Positions 1-5,293 of a DNA stretch of 5,294 nt are shown piece after piece (positions within the stretch are counted from its first letter, which is position 1; each line of letters starts with the position of its first letter). Origin of the DNA: Opitutaceae bacterium. Its GTDB lineage: Bacteria > Verrucomicrobiota > Verrucomicrobiae > Opitutales > Opitutaceae. Location: positions 1 through 5,294 of the forward strand of contig JAISAX010000686.1 in NCBI GenBank assembly GCA_031266495.1, given 5' to 3'. Below the pieces are notes generated by a model. The model was not told where the DNA came from. It saw only the letters and a program-made list of their open reading frames with translations, and did not search any database. Both the position numbers and the translations under genes were made by a program.

Positions 1-687
1 ATTCTGGCGGCGATTATCATTCCGGTCGTCGGAAAAGTCCGGCAGACCTCGCTCAAGGCTCAGGCGATCTCCCGGTTGCATCAGGTCGGCGTCGCCATCC
101 TCACTTACCGGGTGGAACACCGTGACCGCGTGCCCGGACCAGGGGGAGTATCACAAAACTGGAGATATGGACGCGCGACGGAAGATTGCGACAAAGACGG
201 AAGACGTTTACAACTTGCGCCTGCAATTGGCCCCTACATGAGTTATCCGGACCGCTCAACTCTGGCGGCAGGTCGCTATGCACGGGTCAAGGAACTTCAA
301 AATCCCGGTTTCATGCGCCTGTTTCCCGGACAGGAACAGGGGAAGGAAACGATAAAACCAAACTATATCCAGAACGCCTATCTCAGGCGGGAAGGGAAGA
401 CCCGGCTCTATGTACTCGGCTGGTATGATGCCGCCAGAGACAAACTGGTGCAGCCTCCTTTTACAGAGGCAGACACTGCTGAATTTGGCGGTCCGAGCCG
501 GGTCTGGATATTGACTGAACTGGACCTTTGCCTGAAAGACGACAACCCCGCGTTTACCGATCTGGGGTATTCCGCTGACTGGTATCAGGAAGGCATGATC
601 CCCTCCGGACCGGTGTGGGGTGACACACGCAACCGGCTTTATTTTGATGGCCACGTGGCTTCCGTACCCAGAAACGCAGGGCTGTAA
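1..687 (+). CDS. Type II secretion-like pseudopilin (prepilin-type protein), 5' end cut by window
   Basis: The frame is open from base 1 to the TAA at 685-687, giving 228 visible residues with the N-terminus missing. The first residues, ILAAIIIPVVGKVRQT, match the second half of the N-terminal hydrophobic helix of type IV pilin/pseudopilin proteins, so roughly 20-30 residues including the prepilin peptidase site probably lie upstream. The helix is followed by an amphipathic stretch (SLKAQAISRLHQVGVAILTY), as in family members abundant in Planctomycetes, Verrucomicrobia and Lentisphaerae. The C-terminus has NRLYFDGHVASVP (211-223), the 'DG' part of the H-X9-DG motif; the expected His, ten residues before the Asp, is Trp206. 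Expected location is the inner membrane with a periplasmic globular domain. Role inferred: minor pseudopilin-like surface or secretion protein; the target is unknown. A TTG at 76 could pose as a start but would delete the helix, so it is not used. The next gene lies 192 bp downstream on the same strand. Confidence 0.82.
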   Translation: MLAAIIIPVVGKVRQTSLKAQAISRLHQVGVAILTYRVEHRDRVPGPGGVSQNWRYGRATEDCDKDGRRLQLAPAIGPYMSYPDRSTLAAGRYARVKELQNPGFMRLFPGQEQGKETIKPNYIQNAYLRREGKTRLYVLGWYDAARDKLVQPPFTEADTAEFGGPSRVWILTELDLCLKDDNPAFTDLGYSADWYQEGMIPSGPVWGDTRNRLYFDGHVASVPRNAGL

Positions 688-732
688 ACTCACCTGACTC
701 CTTTGAAATAACTGATGTTACGCAGCCGAAAA

Positions 733-829
733 GTAGGGGCTTCGCTTGCGAAGCCCTCAACGACCTTTCGCAACGGGAGATACGCCAATTCTCTCCGCCT
801 GGCGCGGGCGTCGCAAGCGACGCCCCTAC
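733..829. repeat. REPIN-like element: inverted pair of GTAG-footed REP hairpins
   Basis: The left unit (733-756) is GTAG followed directly by a hairpin with arms GGGCTTCGC (737-745) and GCGAAGCCC (748-756) and a TT loop. The right unit (806-829) is the same thing inverted: arms GGGCGTCGC (806-814) and GCGACGCCC (817-825), AA loop, then CTAC. The two 24-nt units differ at only two positions, and these two positions pair with each other (T-A in one, G-C in the other). The 49-bp spacer can form a small GGAGA/TCTCC stem (776-780 with 792-796). A GTAG tetranucleotide at the hairpin foot is the known signature of REP sequences recognised by TnpA_REP/RAYT proteins. No T-tract follows either hairpin, so this is not a classic terminator, although it may stabilise the 3' end of the pseudopilin transcript. 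Confidence 0.8.
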
Positions 830-879
830 GGTCGATCCGCGTACCGTCAGTGAAATAATCCTGAAACAACGAATCCGGC

Positions 880-2955
880 ATGAATACGCAAAAAAATCGT
901 TTCCTTTTCATCGCCCTGTTATTGTTGGCCCGGCCCAACCCTGGCGTGCCACTGGTTGCGGATCCCGAAGCGCCGCCTGCGTCCGGTTACGGCCCGGCAA
1001 TTCCCGCAAAAAAAATCGCCGGCTTTTCCCGTTGCATGGCGGTGGCGAAGGAAGGGAATCATCTTTATGTTACAGGCGACGGCAAACTGTGCATTTTCGA
1101 CACGCAAGACCCGGAATCCCCCCGGCTGGTCGGCTCGTATGAAGGGCTTGGCACAGTGCGGCAGGTTGTTATACGAAACGAACGTGCCTATATTGCAGCC
1201 CGCGAGTTCGGACTCTGGATCATTGACGTCGCCAATCCGGCAAGCCCCCAAGTGTTGTCGCGCTTTGATACGATTGAACTGGCAACGGGAGTCGAAGTCT
1301 CGGGCAACGTGGCTTTTGTCGCGCTCCGCGTTTATGGTGTGGAAGTAATTGATGTTTCCGATCCGCGACACCCCCGGCATATCACGCTGCAGAAGACACC
1401 GGAAGCGCAGTCCGCGTATTATTCCGGGAAAAAGCTTTACGTCGGCAACTGGCAGGCGGGGATACTCGATATTTATGATGTTTCCGCACCGGAGACCCCC
1501 GCCCATCTCTCCCGAATACAGATGGACGGATATGGCGACGGCGTGGAAGTCAACGGAACCCTTTGTTTTGCCGCGACCGGCCATCATGCGAAAAAAGGTC
1601 CAAAAGACAAACGCGATGGACGCGGGCACGGACTTGAAATCCACGACATTAAAGACCCCCGGAAACCGGATCTGCTTTCCGTCACAAAATTTCCACCGCT
1701 ATTTTACCGGTTTAATGATTTCTGGACAGTGCGGACCAGCCGCGGGAGCAAAGGCCTTTATGCATTTGTTGCCGACACGCACAATGGCGTGTTTTTGTTG
1801 GATGTCGCGAATGTGCGCGCCCCGCTGTTCGCGGGCCGGATAGAACTTCCGGTAAAAGGCAAGCTCCCGGATGCCGTTTCCGGCATAGCCATAGGTGAAG
1901 GTGTTATTTATATTACCGGAGTAAAAACCGGCCTTTATGTTGCCAGGCTCCCGGCAGGCATGACTGCTCGCGACACTCCCGCGGCGGACAAATCCGGTGA
2001 ACTTGTCTATATTCCCGAAAAGCGGAAGAGAGCGGGAGGACGGGAATACAAGGACTGGATATGTTATCCGGTTGACGGACAGGTGCGGGGCGCTGTTTTG
2101 CGCGGGCCTGTCGCCTATGTTGCCGCGAGCCATGCGGGGCTTCATGCCGTGCGGCTTGGCGACCGGTTCATCGAACCGGTCCGCAAATGGGACATCCCGG
2201 ATGTCTATGATGTCCGCATTCATGGCGACTATCTTTATACGGCAGAAGGCATGAAGGGACTTGGCATCTACAAGATCGAAGACGATAACGCCCTGCGTCT
2301 CGTCGGCCATATGGCGGCGCCCCCCGGACAGTTGTTGCAGCAGATACGCATACCGGAGGGGAGCCGTTTTGCCGTGCTCTCGACACGGACCGGGATTTTG
2401 CACTTTGCCGATATTGCCGATCCGGAGCGTCCCGAACTGGTCTGGTCTCATCGCCAGATCAGTTTGTTATATCATGATTATCTCGCCAACGGTCCATTGC
2501 TGGACGGACGTTGGACCGCGCTCAACTGGCATTCGGGCGGACTTGCATGGTATGATCTGGGCGGTGACAAACCCGAACCCGGCAATACTCTTGTCGAACG
2601 CCTCGCGGGGCATACCGATGGCATGGCTGTCCTGGGAAACAAACTTTTTTATATCATTCGCGGCAAATATGTGTTGCTCGACCCCAATCAGCCCGGCCCT
2701 TCCGCGAGTTGGCCACAGCATGGCCTGACCGGGGATAAACTGGCCGGTTTTCCAACCGCACACGGCAATCTCGTCGCGTTGAGCGACCGGCTGAACAGGC
2801 GGATACGCATCCTCGATTTTTCCGATCCTGCACATCCCGAGCCGATCCCCGGACGCGATTATCAACTGGAAGGAACGCCTGATGCCGTCGTTTTCTGGCG
2901 GGACCGCATGGTTGTCCCCGCCGGTTACCAGGGATTGTTGATAGAAAGACGCTAA
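880..2955 (+). CDS. Exported LVIVD-repeat beta-propeller protein
   Basis: Encodes 691 residues. The N-terminus (MNTQKNR, then FLFIALLLLA at 8-17, then a Pro/Ala-rich stretch) looks like a Sec signal peptide with cleavage around residues 26-28, so the protein should be periplasmic, surface-bound or secreted. The body is a series of degenerate LVIVD units (hydrophobic strand, Asp, then xDPxxPxx): clear ones start near residues 68 (LCIFDTQDPESP), 111 (GLWIIDVANPASP), 153 (GVEVIDVSDPRHP), 194 (GILDIYDVSAPETP), 251 (GLEIHDIKDPRKP), 303 (GVFLLDVANVRAP), 505 (ILHFADIADPERP) and 642 (IRILDFSDPAHP), with weaker ones near 351 and 461. Such repeats form propeller blades. The count and a charged linker near 365-395 (KRKRAGGREYKDW) suggest two propellers of about six to seven blades; that is inference. 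No enzyme motif or membrane anchor is visible. ATG 880 is chosen because it begins the signal peptide; no Shine-Dalgarno site precedes it. Ligand and function are unknown; binding or scaffolding is likely. Confidence 0.85.
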   Translation: MNTQKNRFLFIALLLLARPNPGVPLVADPEAPPASGYGPAIPAKKIAGFSRCMAVAKEGNHLYVTGDGKLCIFDTQDPESPRLVGSYEGLGTVRQVVIRNERAYIAAREFGLWIIDVANPASPQVLSRFDTIELATGVEVSGNVAFVALRVYGVEVIDVSDPRHPRHITLQKTPEAQSAYYSGKKLYVGNWQAGILDIYDVSAPETPAHLSRIQMDGYGDGVEVNGTLCFAATGHHAKKGPKDKRDGRGHGLEIHDIKDPRKPDLLSVTKFPPLFYRFNDFWTVRTSRGSKGLYAFVADTHNGVFLLDVANVRAPLFAGRIELPVKGKLPDAVSGIAIGEGVIYITGVKTGLYVARLPAGMTARDTPAADKSGELVYIPEKRKRAGGREYKDWICYPVDGQVRGAVLRGPVAYVAASHAGLHAVRLGDRFIEPVRKWDIPDVYDVRIHGDYLYTAEGMKGLGIYKIEDDNALRLVGHMAAPPGQLLQQIRIPEGSRFAVLSTRTGILHFADIADPERPELVWSHRQISLLYHDYLANGPLLDGRWTALNWHSGGLAWYDLGGDKPEPGNTLVERLAGHTDGMAVLGNKLFYIIRGKYVLLDPNQPGPSASWPQHGLTGDKLAGFPTAHGNLVALSDRLNRRIRILDFSDPAHPEPIPGRDYQLEGTPDAVVFWRDRMVVPAGYQGLLIERR

Positions 2956-2976
2956 ATAAAGTCTCCACGCGACGCG

Positions 2977-3003
2977 AAAAAACCTGGCCTTCCACCTGAA
3001 GGC
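2977..3003 (-). terminator. Possible intrinsic terminator for the minus-strand HAD/dehydrogenase operon
   Basis: Read on the minus strand, GCCTTC (3003-2998) and GAAGGC (2992-2987) form a six-bp stem with a five-base loop, followed after four bases by six T (2982-2977). The stem is short and its distance to the T run is larger than usual, so this is weak. It lies about 370 bp beyond the HAD stop codon, with the inverted repeat in between. On the + strand the same hairpin has no T-tract after it and so would not be a normal terminator for the propeller gene. Confidence 0.3.
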
Positions 3004-3138
3004 GATACGTTGCGTCACGACTGTGCGCCGCAGATCTGCTCGCAACGCGCGCGAGTAAGCGGATAAAATCACGCGGGAAACATCGCGACCGATCACAACG
3101 CCAACGGCACAATCTGGAAACTGATGGTACGCAGGCAA

Positions 3139-3286
3139 CTGGTCCGGGGAGCGTACGCGTCTCGCGTGCTGGCTTGGGCGTCTCGCCCAAGCCTTTTCTG
3201 TCGATCCGGTCCGTCCGGTCCATCCCGGATCGTGTCCGGCGAGACGCCGGACACAGCTCGCGAGACGCGTGCTCTCCCCGGACCGG
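3139..3286. repeat. 148-bp inverted repeat with two hairpins per arm (REPIN-like, second family)
   Basis: The left arm (3141-3193) and the reverse complement of the right arm (3232-3284) align without gaps over 53 bp. The outer 30 bp match at 27 positions and begin GGTCCGGGGAG. Each arm carries two hairpins with a TCT loop in left-arm sense (AGA in the other arm). The inner hairpins are strong ten-bp stems: GGCTTGGGCG with CGCCCAAGCC (3171-3193), and GTGTCCGGCG with CGCCGGACAC (3232-3254). All differences between these two inner stems are compensated, so both pair perfectly. The outer hairpins centre on CGCG-TCT-CGCG (3156-3166 and its mirror, 3259-3269). A 9-mer, GCGTCTCGC, occurs four times: 3157-3165 and 3178-3186 direct, 3239-3247 and 3260-3268 inverted, 21 bp apart in each arm. 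The spacer contains another perfect inverted pair, CGATCCGG (3202-3209) and CCGGATCG (3225-3232). No GTAG foot is seen. Confidence 0.78.
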
Positions 3287-3374
3287 CTCGGATCGGGCCT
3301 CAAAAGCCCTCGTCTGCGTAACATCAATCTGGAAAATGAAAAACATGCGCTCAACCACCTCCTGCGGTTGTTGT

Positions 3375-4025
3375 TCAAGCTTCGGATTGAATCCGGAGAC
3401 AGTCAGGAACTTTCTTTTCTCTCTCTTCTTTCTCCTCTGGCAGCCGAACCACGACGCAGTGCATCCCGGCGGCCCGGGCGGCGGCAATCCCGGCGGGGCT
3501 GTCCTCGAAAACGAGACACCTTTCCGGCGCGATTCCGAGCCGCGCCGCGGCCGTGAGAAACGGATCGGGATGCGGTTTCCCGCGCGCGTAGTCTTCCGCG
3601 CACACCACGATCCCGAACAGGTCGCGGACACCGATGGCCTCAAGCGTCATCTCGACAAATTTGCGGTACCCTCCCGAAGACACGGCCAGCGGTTTCCCGC
3701 GCCCATGCCATTGTCGGGCGAATTCCACTACAGGAACGATGGGGCGGACTTCGGGCAACAATTCGACAAAATACTCCTCTTTGACGGCGGACGCGCGGAC
3801 GGGATCAAGGTTGAGTTTTCCGGGATGGAGCGCGTTGAGCGAGGCGACGATTTCCTCGCTCGGACGCCCGCCCCAACTGTAAAACAGCTCGACGGGAAAA
3901 TGGCCCCCCGCCTCCGCAACGAGGCGGGACCATGCCCGGTAATGCAACGGCATCGTGTCGGCAAGCGTGCCGTCACAATCGAAAATGCAGGCGTCGAAAT
4001 CGCGATCAGGTATGTTTACATTCAT
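3375..4025 (-). CDS. HAD-superfamily phosphatase, YqaB/beta-phosphoglucomutase-like
   Basis: Encodes 216 residues with all four HAD motifs: motif I FDCDGTLADT with Asp16 (nucleophile) and Asp18 (acid/base); motif II Ser116 in AVSSGG; motif III Lys150 in GKPHPDPF; motif IV Glu174-Asp175 in VFEDSPAGI, which holds Mg2+. A helical C1 cap lies between motifs I and II (about 25-95). MPLHYRAW after motif I and the FARQWHGRGKPLAV segment resemble Escherichia coli YqaB, a fructose-1-phosphate/6-phosphogluconate phosphatase, as I remember that sequence, so a cytosolic sugar-phosphate phosphatase is the best reading; a beta-phosphoglucomutase is possible. Substrate is not determinable here. The ATG is 10 nt after the dehydrogenase stop and lacks a Shine-Dalgarno site, suggesting co-transcription and coupled translation. 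The core fold ends near residue 195; a charged tail (EEKEEREKK) and about ten further residues follow, encoded by a pyrimidine-rich stretch on the + strand, and may be a late extension. Confidence 0.9.
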   Translation of the reverse strand: MNVNIPDRDFDACIFDCDGTLADTMPLHYRAWSRLVAEAGGHFPVELFYSWGGRPSEEIVASLNALHPGKLNLDPVRASAVKEEYFVELLPEVRPIVPVVEFARQWHGRGKPLAVSSGGYRKFVEMTLEAIGVRDLFGIVVCAEDYARGKPHPDPFLTAAARLGIAPERCLVFEDSPAGIAAARAAGMHCVVVRLPEEKEEREKKVPDCLRIQSEA

Positions 4026-4035
4026 GCAGCGCCGA

Positions 4036-5058
4036 TCAGGAAACAGGTTTGCTGCGAATGCGAGTCACCGTTTCGGGTTGCGCGCGCTGGCAGCGCTGCG
4101 GCGGCAGGTTTTTGAGAATTTGTTCGATGTCATCCGCCACGAGCTGCCCCATCCACGGCCAGATTTCCGGGATGTTGCCCGCGCGGTGCGCCTGCAAAAG
4201 CGTGTTGGGCGTGGCACGCGCCCGGTGGTTTTGCGGAATCGGTTCGTCGGGCCACACGTCGATGGCGGCGCGGATGTGCCCCGACGCCGCCGCATCCAGC
4301 AAGTGGTCGAAATTCACAATGCCCGCCCGGCTCGCAAGAACGACAATCGAGCCGCGTTGCATTTTTTGGAAAAACCGGGCGTCGATGCCGCCGGCATTTT
4401 CCGTCGTGGTGGCCGCCATCAGGAAAACAATCGAGGCGCGGGCGAAACATTCGCCGAGCGAGGCAGGAATCGCTCCCTGTTCGCGCAGCACCGCGGGGTG
4501 AATCCACGGATCGGATACAAGGATTTCCCCTCCGAAGGGTTTTACCAACGGGAACAGCGCCCGCCCCAGGTTCCCGAAACCGACGATGGCGAGTGTTTTT
4601 CCGGACAACAGGAACGAGTCCTGGTTGTCGCCCTCGCCGTAAAGCGTCTCCTTGCCGGACCGGACGGCTGCATCCGCCTCGTGGATACGCCGTGCGGATG
4701 CCAGCGCCATGCCGAGCGCCATTTCGGCGACCGGCCTGGCGAAGACGGGGCCGGTGGAGAGCACCGGGATGCCGCGCCGGTGGCATTCGGCATAATCGAT
4801 GTTGGGCAAAAAATTGCTCTCGACATTAAAAACGGCTCTCAACTTCGGCGCGCGATCGAGGCGTTCCCTGGGCAGGGATGACTGGCCGATGAGGATGGTT
4901 GTCTCGGGCAGGTAACGGTCGATGTGCGCGTCGTGCGCGGGTGAAGAACCGTCGTGCCAGACGACGTTGCCGATGTTTTCGAGCCTGGCCCTGGTGGCGG
5001 CGTCGAAAATCAGATCGACCGGACGCGGATGCGGATCGAGAAGAATGAGTGGTTTCAT
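4036..5058 (-). CDS. D-isomer-specific 2-hydroxyacid dehydrogenase (NAD-binding)
   Basis: Encodes 340 residues, the usual length for a member of the D-2-hydroxyacid dehydrogenase family without an ACT domain. The inserted NAD-binding Rossmann domain has the glycine motif GFGNLG (160-165) and an acidic residue at the end of strand two (Asp183 in ILVSDPW), which favours NAD over NADP. The catalytic triad is present at normal spacing: Arg244 (LASRAGIV), Glu272 (DVWPDEP) and His291 (LLQAHRAG). The substrate-binding domain is residues 1-100 plus the C-terminal end. The reaction is reversible reduction of a 2-keto acid to a D-2-hydroxy acid in the cytosol; phosphoglycerate, glyoxylate/hydroxypyruvate or a sugar acid are all possible, and calling it serA is not justified. 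The C-terminus after 315 is basic and polar (PPQRCQRAQPETVTRIRSKPVS), unlike a regulatory domain. It is the first gene of a likely two-gene operon with the HAD phosphatase. ATG 5058 begins the first beta strand (MKPLILLD) and is preceded by a heptamer array instead of a Shine-Dalgarno site. Confidence 0.92.
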   Translation of the reverse strand: MKPLILLDPHPRPVDLIFDAATRARLENIGNVVWHDGSSPAHDAHIDRYLPETTILIGQSSLPRERLDRAPKLRAVFNVESNFLPNIDYAECHRRGIPVLSTGPVFARPVAEMALGMALASARRIHEADAAVRSGKETLYGEGDNQDSFLLSGKTLAIVGFGNLGRALFPLVKPFGGEILVSDPWIHPAVLREQGAIPASLGECFARASIVFLMAATTTENAGGIDARFFQKMQRGSIVVLASRAGIVNFDHLLDAAASGHIRAAIDVWPDEPIPQNHRARATPNTLLQAHRAGNIPEIWPWMGQLVADDIEQILKNLPPQRCQRAQPETVTRIRSKPVS

Positions 5059-5092
5059 GGTGGTGTGTGATGTATGGTGTGTGGCGTGTGGC
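5058..5092 (-). repeat. Heptanucleotide array abutting the dehydrogenase start codon
   Basis: On the minus strand five heptamers run in phase into the start codon: GCCACAC (5092-5086), GCCACAC (5085-5079), ACCATAC (5078-5072), ATCACAC (5071-5065) and ACCACCA (5064-5058), the last A being the A of ATG. A decayed sixth, ATCATTC, precedes them. The tract is almost free of G and fills the place where a Shine-Dalgarno site would be. It lies within the predicted 5' leader. Confidence 0.6.
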
Positions 5093-5113
5093 GAATGATG
5101 TAGTTAAGAAAAA

Positions 5114-5143
5114 ATTACACAGAAGACGCGGGGCGCATCTCAA
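5114..5143 (-). promoter_or_regulatory. Sigma70-like promoter for the dehydrogenase/HAD operon
   Basis: On the minus strand, TTGAGA (5143-5138; five of six bases of TTGACA) is followed after 18 bp by TGTAAT (5119-5114; five of six of TATAAT), with a TG immediately upstream of that hexamer. The predicted transcription start is near 5107, giving a leader of about 50 nt made up largely of the heptamer array. Good matches and a fitting position support it, but the preferred sigma factor of this organism is unknown. Confidence 0.45.
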
Positions 5144-5162
5144 AAAGTGGACATGCTCCGGC

Positions 5163-5185
5163 GTGGCACGGGCATCTTGCCCGTG
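5163..5185 (+). repeat. REP-type hairpin with GTGG foot, copy A
   Basis: GTGG at 5163-5166 is followed by the arms CACGGGCA (5167-5174) and TGCCCGTG (5178-5185) with a TCT loop. It is a variant of the unit at 5194-5216, lying 31 bp away in the same orientation. The last stem pair is A-T here and T-A there, so pairing is kept. The shared flank (CTCCGGC before this copy, TTCCGGAA before the next, ATTCCGGA after it) makes a 31-bp tandem array. Confidence 0.72.
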
Positions 5186-5193
5186 TTCCGGAA

Positions 5194-5293
5194 GTGGCAC
5201 GGGCTTCCAGCCCGTGATTCCGGAGTGGCGGGAGTGGCGGGAGGGAGGCGCGCTTTATTGCCGATCCGTCCACGGGCTGGAAGCCCGTGCCAC
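5194..5293. repeat. REPIN-like element: inverted pair of GTGG-footed hairpins (third family)
   Basis: The left unit (5194-5216) is GTGG plus arms CACGGGCT (5198-5205) and AGCCCGTG (5209-5216) with a TCC loop. The right unit (5271-5293) is its exact reverse complement over all 23 bases: arms 5271-5278 and 5282-5289, GGA loop, then CCAC at 5290-5293. The 54-bp spacer begins with a tandem 9-mer. The foot-plus-hairpin plan is the same as in the element at 733-829, with GTGG in place of GTAG. The window ends one base past the element, so further copies may follow. Confidence 0.78.
5222..5239 (+). repeat. Short tandem repeat (GGAGTGGCG twice) in the REPIN spacer
   Basis: Two perfect copies of GGAGTGGCG at 5222-5230 and 5231-5239 are followed by a partial third (GGAGG, broken by one inserted G, near 5240-5245). 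GGAGTGG resembles the CCGGAAGTGG flank of the neighbouring hairpin, so the array may be a collapsed product of REP flanks. Confidence 0.5.

Larger units (their letters stand above)
2956..3374. other. Convergent intergenic gap without a credible gene
   Basis: This 419-bp stretch separates the 3' ends of the propeller gene (+) and the HAD gene (-). It holds a possible minus-strand terminator near 2977-3003 and the large inverted double-hairpin repeat at 3139-3286. I see no recognisable coding or RNA feature in 3004-3138 or 3287-3374. Open frames that cross the gap translate the hairpin repeat or run antisense to the flanking genes, and resemble nothing I know. Confidence 0.7.

Noticed and set aside
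733..829. Rho-independent terminator after the pseudopilin gene
   Set aside because: Neither hairpin is followed by a T-run on either strand, and the paired inverted units with GTAG feet are better explained as a REP element.
3141..3284. CRISPR array or transposon terminal repeats
   Set aside because: There are only two arms in inverted orientation, no regular repeat-spacer series and no transposase between the arms, so neither explanation fits.
3124..3321. Small plus-strand open frame (65 codons) in the convergent gap
   Set aside because: It lies almost wholly in the double-hairpin repeat, so its residues simply spell the repeat.
2467..3643. Two overlapping minus-strand open frames of 303 and 329 codons
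   Set aside because: They cross the 3' end of the propeller gene, the inverted repeat and, in one case, the HAD gene in another frame; the repeat supplies much of the sequence, and neither has domain-like features.
3174..4115. Long plus-strand open frame (313 codons) opposite the HAD gene
   Set aside because: It starts inside the hairpin repeat and then runs antisense to a gene with all HAD motifs; GC-rich third positions explain the open antisense frame, and its translation has no recognisable domain.
3955..4881. Plus-strand open frame (308 codons) opposite the dehydrogenase
   Set aside because: Antisense to a gene with intact Rossmann motif and catalytic triad; the translation is Arg/Gly-rich and resembles no family.
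4826..5200. Minus-strand open frame (124 codons) upstream of and overlapping the dehydrogenase
   Set aside because: Its N-terminus (GQDARAT) is a translated REP unit, its middle (THH- and TRHT-rich) is the heptamer array, and the rest overlaps the dehydrogenase in another frame.
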